64,000 nucleotides of DNA from JAKLIX01 sp964605655 (GTDB taxonomy: Bacteria > Bacteroidota > Bacteroidia > Bacteroidales > CAIXZF01), in NCBI GenBank assembly GCA_964605655.1, contig CAZSDK010000003.1:1-64000 (forward strand). Direction: 5' to 3'. This document shows positions 10,235-19,050 of the stretch, one piece after another; within the stretch, counting starts at the first letter, position 1; each line of letters begins with the position of its first letter. Made by a program: the position numbers and the translations under genes. The notes under the pieces are model-generated. The model was not told where the DNA came from and searched no databases. It saw nothing but the letters and a program-made list of their open reading frames with translations.

Positions 10235-13066
10235 TTATTTATTGTCAATGGTGAGTTCTCCGCTGGTCAGGGGGAAGTTCTGTGAGCTCAGGTCAGAAGG
10301 GTAGGGTAATGGAGGTTCAGTTCCTGTCTTTTCTGGTAAGGGTGAAGCAAACGTAAGTACCACGGAAACAGGGTTTTCTGTTATCTTGACCATGGCCCAG
10401 ACTTCGGCTGATCCCGTCCATAGAGGTGCCTTAGTATCTTTAACCGGAATCAGCTGTATGGAATGGGTACCAGGACCCACAATTACTGAAATCCAGATCC
10501 ACTTGCCGTTTTCTGTCTCATTAAAAGCCTGGATGTTTTTCCCGTCCAGCATTACCTTGAATTCAGGGATTTTCATGCCCTGGCATTCTGCCGAAGGCTG
10601 GACCAGGAAGGAGAGGGTTCCCTCTCTGACATTTTCACCGATACTGATCTCGATAGGTTTGAGAACGTCGACGTTCTGGTTTCCGGCAGGACTGACGATC
10701 CTGACCGGGGCAGCTTTCCTGGGCATGGGAAGGTCTCTGAGGCTTCCTATTGCCTGGCCGTTGGCTGACATGCCGGCAGGTTGTGCCTGACCGAGAAATA
10801 TGGCATGGGGGTTAGGGTCAAATACCTGAAGCATACAGGTCTTTTCTCCCTGCGGGACCAGGGTGAATCTTATTCCTGCCGGAAGCAGACCCGCGTTGAC
10901 GGAAGGGTATACCTGGAGGATCACCGTTTCGAACCCGTCGAGGCTGATCTCAAGGTCATCACCGGGAGAGAAAAGGGAAGGATAGATGTAGTGGTATGGA
11001 TAGATTTTTTCCACCACCAGAGGCCCGGCATCTTTATTGAGACCGTACTGAGGGTCGAGCTTAAGGGTGAGCGTCGATGCCTTGACTACAGGATTCCGTG
11101 CTGCCACGATCCCGCGGTTCCCCTTAAAATGTACATAACCGTAAGTCTCTCCTTTTGTCGGGTTCCCTCCTGCCATGAATGTCTTTGCCAGCACTTCCCT
11201 GTTGTCTTTGGCCCATTGTATGGCTTTGCCGATAGCCTCCCATTCTTCGTCTTTCAGCAGGTCAGGCGAGATGTACAGCTCATACATGCTGATCCCCCTG
11301 GCAAAATACAGCACCACATCATTGGTGAACTTGTCAATGGGATCGTGTTCCCCGCCTACATTTTCCAGGTTGCCTTTGATGATCCCATGGGTCATGAGGT
11401 TGGAGGTGGGAAACCAAAGCCCTTTGATTTTAAAATCATCATATAATACAAAATCACGGTAGGTGATGGCCGCATCCCTCTGGTGGATGGAAGGGACCTC
11501 GGCGAAACCATAGTCACCCCCGTCCATCCAGATCTGGTTGGCATATTTCAACCACCAGGGACTGAGCCAGGTCCCGGAAGTGATGTTCAGGTAGGTGGAA
11601 GGGTTTATTTTACGGACTGCCTTGCACTGTTGGACCAGTGATTCGAGGATGGCATCCCTGGAATAGATTCCCGTCGGATGCCCGTGATCAGGCTCACTGC
11701 AGGAAAATTGTATGCCGTCCCATTTAAAATAGGATACTCCCTGCCGGCTGACCATATCGGTGACTCTTTTTTCAAAAAGGGCTTTGTATCGGCTGCCTCC
11801 CAGGCACATCATGGCATAGTCCCTTCCTTTACCCACCACCTCATAGCCGTGAGCTTTCATCCAGTCTATCCTTTTCATCCGGAAAGAATATCCGCCCGTC
11901 GGCCCGAACCAGATGCCAAGTCTCGTTCCCATAGACTTCAGACGGTCAGATAAGGGTTTGAGACCCCTGGGAAAAGTTTCCTGACGCATGACCCAGTCAC
12001 TCTCATAGACATCCCAACCGTCGTCGAGCACAAAGGCATCCATCTGAATATGATGCCTGTCTGTCATGTTTTTTTGAAAAAGATCGATGATGTGAAAGAC
12101 GTTCTCTTCGTTCATCACATTCTCTGGTTTAACACCGGGGTATTCCGGGGAGCGGAGGTCGTACCAGGAGTTATAAAGGGTATAAGGTTCTGCCGGGGCC
12201 ACCCTGACATCATCCAGGTAATCGAAAAACCAGCTCTGTACCTGGTTCCCCGGCACCAGGGCACAGACTTCGGGATCACAAACTAAGGGAGTTCTTCCGA
12301 TAATCTTTCCGACCTCCCTTGTCAGGTCTGCCGTCAGCATGTTTTTTTGTTGAGATCCTTCATTATGGGCTGCCGGGTATTCGAGTGCCAGGAAAGCACC
12401 TGCCTCGTCGCAACCGTAAGCCAGCGGCTGTCCGAAGCCTCCCGGGTTTAGCAGCTCCCATCGGGTTGCCGTCACATCCTTACCTGGTCTTGACAGCGAA
12501 AACCGGGCGATACGGCTGTGCAGGGTCTGAAGGAAATGAACTTCCTGGGCAGAATCACAAACGGCAATGCTCCTCCGGTAAAAAAAATGCCTGGGTTCCA
12601 GTTCGTAGGTGAGGATCACCTGCAAAGGGGTATTTTTACCTTTCATCACAAATTGCCAGGAACACCCGTCCTCAGGCAGGGTTTTCACTGAAAAATCCTT
12701 CAGGCTGAAATCAGCTCCGGTAAGCCTTACGGGGTTGTCGCCGTTATTCTTTTTGCCGGGAGCCTGCCAGTCGGTCCACACCACGTCGAGAGCAAAACCG
12801 GCATCACTGGCCAGGGTGTAAGGGGCGGCCGGTGCCGGGGGAGGGACCACTTTGGGTTTTTCCGTAAACAGGGTGGCGCTTCCTTTCAGGGAATCAGCGA
12901 TCAATGTTCCTTCCTGAAAAGCCACGGCCAGGGTTACCAGGTTATTGCTAAGATAAAAGCTATGCCCCGAACCTGAAACCCGGTGTTCGTATTTTACGGG
13001 CTGAGAGTAAAGGAAAATGGGTAACAGTACTGTTATGATCAGCAGGACATTGATTTTTCTAAACAT
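10235..13066 (-). CDS. Alpha-galactosidase-like glycoside hydrolase, GH36/melibiase type
   Basis: Exported glycosidase of 943 residues with a signal peptide ending near residue 21. A beta-sandwich N-terminal domain is followed by a TIM barrel. It contains DDGWDVYESDW and LGIWFGPTGG, then YFKWDG, whose Asp450 is the likely nucleophile. WMDGGDYG follows, with Asp515 or Asp518 as the acid/base candidate. This pattern fits the GH36 (clan GH-D) alpha-galactosidases and alpha-N-acetylgalactosaminidases. The C-terminal 200 residues are beta-rich. It lies between the ROK regulator (45 bp upstream) and the GH2 gene (8 bp downstream). Activity on blood-group-like alpha-Gal or alpha-GalNAc ends would fit the locus but is an inference. 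Confidence 0.82.
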   Translation of the reverse strand: MFRKINVLLIITVLLPIFLYSQPVKYEHRVSGSGHSFYLSNNLVTLAVAFQEGTLIADSLKGSATLFTEKPKVVPPPAPAAPYTLASDAGFALDVVWTDWQAPGKKNNGDNPVRLTGADFSLKDFSVKTLPEDGCSWQFVMKGKNTPLQVILTYELEPRHFFYRRSIAVCDSAQEVHFLQTLHSRIARFSLSRPGKDVTATRWELLNPGGFGQPLAYGCDEAGAFLALEYPAAHNEGSQQKNMLTADLTREVGKIIGRTPLVCDPEVCALVPGNQVQSWFFDYLDDVRVAPAEPYTLYNSWYDLRSPEYPGVKPENVMNEENVFHIIDLFQKNMTDRHHIQMDAFVLDDGWDVYESDWVMRQETFPRGLKPLSDRLKSMGTRLGIWFGPTGGYSFRMKRIDWMKAHGYEVVGKGRDYAMMCLGGSRYKALFEKRVTDMVSRQGVSYFKWDGIQFSCSEPDHGHPTGIYSRDAILESLVQQCKAVRKINPSTYLNITSGTWLSPWWLKYANQIWMDGGDYGFAEVPSIHQRDAAITYRDFVLYDDFKIKGLWFPTSNLMTHGIIKGNLENVGGEHDPIDKFTNDVVLYFARGISMYELYISPDLLKDEEWEAIGKAIQWAKDNREVLAKTFMAGGNPTKGETYGYVHFKGNRGIVAARNPVVKASTLTLKLDPQYGLNKDAGPLVVEKIYPYHYIYPSLFSPGDDLEISLDGFETVILQVYPSVNAGLLPAGIRFTLVPQGEKTCMLQVFDPNPHAIFLGQAQPAGMSANGQAIGSLRDLPMPRKAAPVRIVSPAGNQNVDVLKPIEISIGENVREGTLSFLVQPSAECQGMKIPEFKVMLDGKNIQAFNETENGKWIWISVIVGPGTHSIQLIPVKDTKAPLWTGSAEVWAMVKITENPVSVVLTFASPLPEKTGTEPPLPYPSDLSSQNFPLTSGELTIDNK

Positions 13067-13111
13067 TGGGCAAAACGTAATGGTGAAAGAAGAAAATCTG
13101 CGGGTTCAGGT

Positions 13112-14350
13112 TTAGGTCCTGGGTTCAAAATACTGGTCCATGACCAGGGCGACCGTTCCCATGATTCCGGCATAAGGCTGCATTTCAGAGACCACAATGC
13201 GGGTGTCATTTCTCATCCGTGGGATACAGAATTTATTGATATTCTGATTGATAGGATCGGTCAGATAGCTTCTTGCCTGCGCCATCATCCCTCCCAGGAT
13301 GATCAATTCAGGATTATAAAGATGGATGAGCGTGGCGATGGCTTTGCCCAGCACCAGTCCTGCCTCGTTCAGCAGGCTGATGGCATACTGGTCACCGGCC
13401 GTCGCAGCATCGAGTATGGTGATCAGGTTGATTTTGGAAAGATCCTTCTCTGCCCTCTCCCAGATGAGTGACTTGGTCCCTTTTTCAATATCATTCCTGG
13501 CTTTCTCCTTTATGGTTTTTGCAGAAGCCAGGGTTTCGAGGCAGCCGATCTTCCCGCAGTGACAAAGTCCTCCATCCGGGTCCACGTTGATATGTCCGAA
13601 TTCGCCGGCATAGCCCGATACGCCCTGGTACAGTTTCCCGTTGAGGATCATGCTCAGTCCGATACCCGTACCAAGGTTGAGACACAGTACATTTTGTTTG
13701 CCGGCTGCCTGGCCGGCAAACATCTCACCCCTGGCCATCGCCCTGGTGTCGTGTTCGATGAAAACCGGCAGCTGAAGTTCATCACGAAATTGCTGCTGAA
13801 CGGGGATATCCTCATTATGAAAATAACTGTAGCTGATCCCGGTCTTCATGTCGATGAGCCCGGGAATGGCTACTCCGACACCTAACACCTTGGTCCGGTC
13901 CACCTTCTGCTTCTTGAAGAGCTTGTTGATCTCAGCCTTGATGTATTTCATGATATGAGGGTGTGACTCCAGACCTTCAGGCAGGGTAAGGATATGGCCT
14001 ATCACCTCACATTTGAGATTGAAAAGTCCAAGGTAAATCTGATTTCGAGTGATGTCCATCCCCAGGATGAGACGCGAATCAGGGTTGATATCATACAGGG
14101 AGGGTCTTCGTCCTCCGCCGGAAAAACCAAGCCCGATCTCAAGAACCAGCCCCTCATCCATGAGTTCGACCAAAAGCTGTTTCAAGGTGGGAGAACTTAC
14201 ACGCGCGACGGAGCAGAGCTCAGGGATCGACTTGCTTCCATGCTGGTGGAGGTATTTTATGATGCGGATCTTCTGGGAGTTTCTTTTATTCACCGGACTG
14301 TATGCCAGCGCCGACTCCTCTTGTTCTGAAAGTAAGGTTAAAGGACTCAT
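13112..14350 (-). CDS. ROK-family transcriptional regulator
   Basis: NagC/Mlc-like regulator of 412 residues and first gene of the glycan operon. An N-terminal winged helix-turn-helix (residues about 20-75, with KIRIIKYLHQHGSKSIPELC) precedes a ROK sugar-kinase-like domain. NLGTGIGLSMILNG is the phosphate-binding loop, and CHCGKIGCLE near 258-268 is the zinc-binding ROK signature. Such proteins normally repress until a sugar or sugar phosphate binds. Its promoter region carries a dyad at 14393-14408 that may be its own operator. The inducer is probably one of the sugars released by the downstream enzymes (inference). Confidence 0.9.
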   Translation of the reverse strand: MSPLTLLSEQEESALAYSPVNKRNSQKIRIIKYLHQHGSKSIPELCSVARVSSPTLKQLLVELMDEGLVLEIGLGFSGGGRRPSLYDINPDSRLILGMDITRNQIYLGLFNLKCEVIGHILTLPEGLESHPHIMKYIKAEINKLFKKQKVDRTKVLGVGVAIPGLIDMKTGISYSYFHNEDIPVQQQFRDELQLPVFIEHDTRAMARGEMFAGQAAGKQNVLCLNLGTGIGLSMILNGKLYQGVSGYAGEFGHINVDPDGGLCHCGKIGCLETLASAKTIKEKARNDIEKGTKSLIWERAEKDLSKINLITILDAATAGDQYAISLLNEAGLVLGKAIATLIHLYNPELIILGGMMAQARSYLTDPINQNINKFCIPRMRNDTRIVVSEMQPYAGIMGTVALVMDQYFEPRT

Positions 14351-14371
14351 CAGGTATTGATTGTTTACCTG

Positions 14372-14400
14372 CTAAGGTACGCAAGTTCCTAAAAAACCAA
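14372..14400 (-). promoter_or_regulatory. Promoter of the ROK/glycan operon (Bacteroidota type)
   Basis: Read on the minus strand, TTG (14398-14400), an 18-nt spacer and TACCTTAG (14372-14379) match the Bacteroidota pattern TTTG/TTG-N18-21-TAnnTTTG except for one base in the -7 box. It lies just upstream of the first gene of the operon. Confidence 0.5.
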
Positions 14401-14408
14401 TAGGTTTT
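14393..14408. promoter_or_regulatory. Candidate ROK operator (dyad)
   Basis: AAAACC-AATA-GGTTTT is a perfect six-base inverted repeat covering the -33 element of the operon promoter. Weaker symmetry extends outward on both sides. An AT-rich dyad over a promoter next to a ROK gene fits autoregulation, but binding is inferred. Confidence 0.4.
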
Positions 14409-14500
14409 CCTGAAACTTTTCAAAAATATTTTCTTTTTCTGCCGTCTTTGAGAAAAGCAGCTTCCTTCAGGCGGAAGCGATTCCTAAACAATTACTCCTA

Positions 14501-15007
14501 TCAATCACCCAGATCGATCAGGTAATCATTCACATTAACAGTATCTTCTTCCTTGACCCTGATCTTTTTAATACTGCCATCGCGCGGTGCCTTGTGTTCT
14601 ATCTCCATCTTCATGGCGGAAACCACCAGGAGGGTCTGGCCCTTTTTAACCTTATCTCCTTCATTTACAAGTATCTTCACGATCTTGGCCGGCATAGGAG
14701 TGGCGATATGGTCGGCCTGGTCATGGCTTTCATCTTTCGACTTCCCAAGCTTCAGCCTGGAGGAATGATCGAGAATTTCAACATGGTAGTTGTTGAAGAG
14801 GGTATTGACATAGTATTTATAGGGGGAGTCCCCTTCTATCATCTCAATATTGAACGATTCGCCGTGGTAGAGCAGCGAATAGACCATATCGCCCACCATC
14901 ACGGCATCCACCTCATATTCCTTCTGATCGACCTGGATACGGATCATGTTGTCTTTCTTTTCCAGGAAATTCACCTTGGCGATCCTGTTATCAATTTTTA
15001 TTTCCAT
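14501..15007 (-). CDS. Biotin carboxyl carrier protein (biotin/lipoyl-binding)
   Basis: Carrier subunit of an acyl-CoA or oxo-acid carboxylase, 168 residues, cytoplasmic. The C-terminal half is a biotinyl domain with VVSAMKMEIEH; Lys133 of the AMKM motif is the biotinylation site. The N-terminal half (residues 1-85) resembles the linker part of carrier subunits in propionyl-CoA/methylmalonyl-CoA carboxylases. It follows the biotin carboxylase gene by 29 bp on the same strand, so the two form an operon. No carboxyltransferase subunit is in the window, so the final substrate is unknown. The call as a carrier protein is firm. Confidence 0.9.
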   Translation of the reverse strand: MEIKIDNRIAKVNFLEKKDNMIRIQVDQKEYEVDAVMVGDMVYSLLYHGESFNIEMIEGDSPYKYYVNTLFNNYHVEILDHSSRLKLGKSKDESHDQADHIATPMPAKIVKILVNEGDKVKKGQTLLVVSAMKMEIEHKAPRDGSIKKIRVKEEDTVNVNDYLIDLGD

Positions 15008-15036
15008 GATTTAATAGCTACTGAGGTTTCAAAAAA

Positions 15037-16545
15037 TTACCAGCCGGCCATCCCCTGTTTGCGCCCGAACTGCTTCCAGGGACTTGATCCGATCTTGTTC
15101 AGGATCGTGGGTTTCTTACTCTCTTTCTTCACATGATAGTCGACAAAAGCCGCTATGATGGCCATATCTTCGCATAAGGCATCGCAGTCTTCCGCCCCCA
15201 TCAGGAAATCCAGGTTCTTTTCAATGAACTGGGTGTTGTATTTTCCCTGCACAAAATCAGGAGTCCTCATGATTTTGGCCAAAAAGTGGATGTTGGTCTT
15301 GACCCCTGAAATCTTGTACTCATAAAGGGCCCTTTTCATTTTCCGTATCGCCTCCTCCCGGGTCTTGGCCCAAACGATGAGCTTCGAGATCATCGGATCA
15401 TAAAAGATAGGGATCTCAAACCCTTCATAAACATAACCGTCGTGCCGGATACCCAATCCCAACGGGACGGATATATGTTTGATCATGCCGGGACTGGGCA
15501 TGAAGTTCTGTTTCACGTCCTCGGCATAAATGCGGCATTCAATGGCGTGCCCGTTCTGTTGGAGGTCCTCCTGGGTGAAAGGCATAGGATTTCCATTGGC
15601 TATGTTGATCTGTTCTTTCACCAGGTCGACACCCACCACTCTTTCGGTGATGGGATGCTCCACCTGCAGCCGGGTGTTCATCTCCAGGAAATAGTAATTC
15701 AGATCATCGCCTGCAATGAATTCGATGGTGCCGGCTCCTTCATAATTGACTGCCCTGGCTGCTGCCACGGCATCCCGGCCCATCTTTTCCCTTACCTCGG
15801 GTGTAAGCAGCGGGGAAGGGGTCTCTTCTATCACCTTTTGATGCCTTCTTTGCACCGAACATTCCCTCTCAAATAAATGGACCACATTTCCCTGGCGGTC
15901 GGCAAGGATCTGGAATTCAATATGATGAGGCGATTGTATGTATTTTTCGATGTACACGGAGTCGTCACCAAAAGCCGCCAGGGCTTCCGAACGGGCAGCC
16001 CTTAGGGAACTCTGCACCTCCTCCTGGGTTTTCACCAGTCGCATCCCTTTGCCCCCGCCTCCGGCAGAAGCTTTGATCATGACCGGAAGACCGATCTCTT
16101 CGATGACCTTCAAGGCCTCATCCTCGTCGGTGATCTTATCGGTGGTACCGGGAACCACCGGCACACCTGCCGCCATCATGGTCTTTCTGGCCGTGATCTT
16201 GTCGCCCATGGTGGAGATGGCATAGGGAGAAGGACCAATAAAGATGATCCCTTCATCGACGCAACGTTGGGAAAAGGCAGCGTTTTCCGAAAGGAAGCCG
16301 TAGCCCGGGTGAATGGCATCGGCCCTGGTGGCTTTAGCCACCTCAATGATACGGTCGATATTCAGATAGCTTTCTCTGGAAGGGGGCGGACCGATCAGGT
16401 AGGCCTCATCGGCATACCTTACATGAAGGGCCGTACGGTCGGCCTCTGAATAAACGCCCACACTGCGGATGCCCAGCTCCCGGCACGACCGCATGATACG
16501 AACGGCAATCTCGCCCCGGTTGGCAATGAGTATTTTTCTGATCAT
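15037..16545 (-). CDS. Biotin carboxylase subunit
   Basis: ATP-grasp enzyme that carboxylates biotin on its carrier protein using bicarbonate and ATP. The N-terminus MIRKILIANRGEIAVRI is the family hallmark and fixes the start at the ATG at 16545 (502 residues), although the frame is open to 16602. The ATP-grasp loop SAGGGGKGMRLV lies near residue 160, with ERECSVQRRHQK and FLEMNTRLQVEHP further on. It is somewhat longer than E. coli AccC (about 450) because of an extra C-terminal tail (about 50 residues) seen in acyl-CoA carboxylase alpha subunits. It pairs with the carrier gene downstream. The partner carboxyltransferase must be encoded elsewhere. Confidence 0.93.
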   Translation of the reverse strand: MIRKILIANRGEIAVRIMRSCRELGIRSVGVYSEADRTALHVRYADEAYLIGPPPSRESYLNIDRIIEVAKATRADAIHPGYGFLSENAAFSQRCVDEGIIFIGPSPYAISTMGDKITARKTMMAAGVPVVPGTTDKITDEDEALKVIEEIGLPVMIKASAGGGGKGMRLVKTQEEVQSSLRAARSEALAAFGDDSVYIEKYIQSPHHIEFQILADRQGNVVHLFERECSVQRRHQKVIEETPSPLLTPEVREKMGRDAVAAARAVNYEGAGTIEFIAGDDLNYYFLEMNTRLQVEHPITERVVGVDLVKEQINIANGNPMPFTQEDLQQNGHAIECRIYAEDVKQNFMPSPGMIKHISVPLGLGIRHDGYVYEGFEIPIFYDPMISKLIVWAKTREEAIRKMKRALYEYKISGVKTNIHFLAKIMRTPDFVQGKYNTQFIEKNLDFLMGAEDCDALCEDMAIIAAFVDYHVKKESKKPTILNKIGSSPWKQFGRKQGMAGW

Positions 16546-16632
16546 GAAAAGGACTTTAGATAAAAACAGGTAAATATATAAATTGTTGAAAAAACGGATC
16601 ACTTCCCGGAAGAAAAAACCAGTAAGCTGGGC

Positions 16633-17664
16633 TTATCCGTTCTTTTGAAGGCTGAATCCGATGGTGGTGCCGATGCCGACGCTGCTTCTCACATGCACCT
16701 GCTGCCCGTGCGCCTCCACGATGTGTTTCACGATAGCCAGTCCCAGCCCCGAGCCTCCTTCCTCCCGTGAGCGGGCCTTGTCGGTGCGGTAAAATCTCTC
16801 GAACAACCTGGGAATATTCGGTTCCTCCACCCCGATGCCGTTATCGGCTACTTCTACCAGCAACTGGTCTTCCATCTCAAAAAAGCTAACCTTGACATGC
16901 CCTCCCCGGTTGCAGTATTTGATGCTGTTGTCAATCAGATTGACCAGCACCTGCTGGATCTTGTCCCTGTCGGCCAGGACCATAACGGGTTTCCCACCCG
17001 GAGCGATCATTTCAATCCTCAGTTCTTTCCTCGACGCCTTCGATTCCAATAATTCCAATACCTCATGCGTCAGAACCAGCATATCGAAGCTGGTGTATTG
17101 AAGATGGGTTTCCCCGGTTTCCAGCTTTGATATGGACTCCAGGTCTTCCACCAGTGCGATCATCCGGTTGATGCTCCGCTCTGTCCGTAACAGATACTCT
17201 CTGTTGATGGCCTTGTCTTCCAGGCCCCCTTCCAGGAGGGTGAGGATGTAACCCTGAATATTAAAAATGGGGGTTTTCAGTTCATGCGACACATTCCCGA
17301 GAAATTCTCTCCTGTATTGAGCCATCTGCTTCAGTTCCTCGATCTCACGCTGGTTCTCCTCGGTCCATCTTTCCGCTTCTTTTTCAACTCTTTCCAGCAG
17401 GACAGACTCCTGTTTTTTCTTTCCCCTGGGTGCTTTTTGCCTGCGTATGATCTTGTAAATGATCTTGATCTTCTCGTCGAGAAATCTTTTGGCCGTGATC
17501 CTGATCAGCAGGTAGGAGATGGTAAAAAGGACAAGGGTTGATATCAGAATAAACCTCCCTGCCAGGGGATACCAGAATGACAACAACATCATCAAGGCCA
17601 GGAAAAGGAGGGTGATCCCCAGAGCATTGATCAAAGCCAGTTTCCCGGGATCGGAGATTCTCAT
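16633..17664 (-). CDS. Sensor histidine kinase, PhoR-like
   Basis: Membrane sensor kinase of 343 residues. Two transmembrane helices at about 9-32 and 36-55 are joined by almost no periplasmic loop, so the signal is probably sensed in the membrane or by a partner. A charged coiled linker (60-115) leads to the HisKA domain with FLGNVSHELKTP; His127 is the phosphorylated residue. The HATPase domain has NLIDNSIKYC, DNGIGV and GSGLGLAIVKHI. Its start overlaps the response regulator stop by 4 bp, a typical two-component operon. The organization resembles PhoR of Bacteroidota, but a phosphate signal is not demonstrated. Confidence 0.9.
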   Translation of the reverse strand: MRISDPGKLALINALGITLLFLALMMLLSFWYPLAGRFILISTLVLFTISYLLIRITAKRFLDEKIKIIYKIIRRQKAPRGKKKQESVLLERVEKEAERWTEENQREIEELKQMAQYRREFLGNVSHELKTPIFNIQGYILTLLEGGLEDKAINREYLLRTERSINRMIALVEDLESISKLETGETHLQYTSFDMLVLTHEVLELLESKASRKELRIEMIAPGGKPVMVLADRDKIQQVLVNLIDNSIKYCNRGGHVKVSFFEMEDQLLVEVADNGIGVEEPNIPRLFERFYRTDKARSREEGGSGLGLAIVKHIVEAHGQQVHVRSSVGIGTTIGFSLQKNG

Positions 17665-18344
17665 GAGTCCTCGTATTTATAACCCACGCCTTTGATGGTC
17701 CTGATGTTGTCAAGTCCTATCTTCTCACGGATCTTCCTCACGTGAACATCGATGGTACGGTCGCCGACGATGACCTCATTTCCCCATATTTTTTCGAAGA
17801 TCTCCTCCCTTGTGAAGACTTTCTCGGGTTTGGAAACCAGCAGGGCCAGCAGTTCAAATTCTTTTCTCGGAAGGAAGATCTCTTTCCCCGACTGTATCAC
17901 CAGGTATCTTTCACGGTCGATGATCAGGTCGTTATGGCGGAGGGTCGAAGAAGCCTCCTCAACACCGCCCGACCTTCGAAGTAAGGCTTTGATCCTGCTG
18001 ATCAATACTTTAGGTTTTACGGGTTTGGCGACATAATCATCGGCTCCGGCCTCAAAGCCGGCAATCTGGGAGTAATCTTCCGAACGGGCGGTGAGGAACA
18101 TGATGAGGGTATTCCTGGTCTGTTCCTCCCGGCGGAGCGCGGCGCAGGTCTCCATGCCGTCCATCTGGGGCATCATCACATCGAGGAGGATCAGATGGGG
18201 TGCCACCTCCTGTGCTTTGGCGATGGCGTCCCGGCCATTGCTGGCGGTAAAGACCTGGTAGCCTTCTTTCTTCAGGTTATATCCAAGGAATTCAAGCACA
18301 TCGGCTTCATCATCCACCAATAAAATCCTGATACCAGCCTCCAT
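17661..18344 (-). CDS. Response regulator, OmpR/PhoB family
   Basis: Two-domain DNA-binding response regulator of 227 residues. The receiver domain has the acidic pocket (LVDDEADV), the phosphoacceptor Asp55 in LLDVMMPQMDG, a conserved Thr in FLTARSE and Lys in VAKPVKP. The C-terminal winged helix has TREEIFEKIWG and DRTIDVHVRKIREK, the recognition-helix region of the OmpR/PhoB family. It is the first gene of the pair, overlapping the kinase by 4 bp, and is divergent from the outer-membrane protein gene at 18434, which could be a target (inference). Confidence 0.92.
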   Translation of the reverse strand: MEAGIRILLVDDEADVLEFLGYNLKKEGYQVFTASNGRDAIAKAQEVAPHLILLDVMMPQMDGMETCAALRREEQTRNTLIMFLTARSEDYSQIAGFEAGADDYVAKPVKPKVLISRIKALLRRSGGVEEASSTLRHNDLIIDRERYLVIQSGKEIFLPRKEFELLALLVSKPEKVFTREEIFEKIWGNEVIVGDRTIDVHVRKIREKIGLDNIRTIKGVGYKYEDS

Positions 18345-18365
18345 ATCACCTAAAATATTGAATCA

Positions 18366-18373
18366 CAAAGGTA
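18366..18373 (-). promoter_or_regulatory. -7 element upstream of the response regulator
   Basis: On the minus strand this is TACCTTTG, a perfect match to TAnnTTTG, 22 bases before the start codon. No TTG is visible at the right distance upstream, so only the -7 half is supported. Confidence 0.4.
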
Positions 18374-18433
18374 TGAAAGATATTAGAATCCGGATTTTAA
18401 GAAATCATTAAATTCGCCGTGAAAACAGGCACA

Positions 18434-19048
18434 ATGAGAACGAGGTGGTTCATATTATGGATGCTGTTGCCGGTGGTGGCGGTATCCCAGCAGTTTGAAG
18501 GCGGACTGATGGCAGGCCTGGTCGGAAGCCAGGTGGCCGGCGACCGGTATTCGGGGTACAACAAGGCCGGCCTCATGGGAGGAGGGTACGTGTCGCTGAA
18601 GGTAGCCCCAAAGTATGACCTCAAGATGGAATTGCAGTATATTCAGAAAGGCAGCCGTCATAACTTCGATCCGGATGTAGCCAATGATATCGACTACAAG
18701 CTCAGGGTGGATTATGTCGAGATGCCCCTGCTGGCAGCCTACTCCGTCAGCGGCGGCGTGATCCGCGTGGAGACCGGCCTGGCTATGGCCGTCCTGGTAT
18801 CTCATAAGGAGTTTCAGAATGACCTTGACATTTCAAAAAACCTGCCGGCCTTTAAAAGCACCAACCTTTCTTTCATCCTGGGTGCCAGCTACCAGCTGTC
18901 GGATCATTTCAGGGTCAATGTGCGCACCGACAATTCCCTGCTTCCCGTTCGCAAAGACAGCTTCAGCGGCAATGTGAGGCGTATCTTCTCAGACTGGGGC
19001 CAGTATCATGACCTGCTTCTGTTTTCGTTGTTTTACAAGCTGGGCTGA
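18434..19048 (+). CDS. Outer-membrane beta-barrel protein (PorT-family fold, DUF-type)
   Basis: Predicted eight-stranded outer-membrane barrel of about 204 residues. A signal peptide (MRTRWFILWMLLPVVAVSQQ) is followed by FEGGLMAGLVGSQVAGD and alternating strands ending in LLFSLFYKLG with a terminal aromatic-rich strand. I chose the ATG at 18434; a GTG at 18419 would add five residues. This is the broad porin/PorT-family group common in Bacteroidota, usually of unknown function, and is distinct from the closer PorT candidate at 44244. It is divergent from the two-component system and ends 2 bp before the UbiX-like gene. Confidence 0.75.
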   Translation: MRTRWFILWMLLPVVAVSQQFEGGLMAGLVGSQVAGDRYSGYNKAGLMGGGYVSLKVAPKYDLKMELQYIQKGSRHNFDPDVANDIDYKLRVDYVEMPLLAAYSVSGGVIRVETGLAMAVLVSHKEFQNDLDISKNLPAFKSTNLSFILGASYQLSDHFRVNVRTDNSLLPVRKDSFSGNVRRIFSDWGQYHDLLLFSLFYKLG

Positions 19049-19050
19049 TC

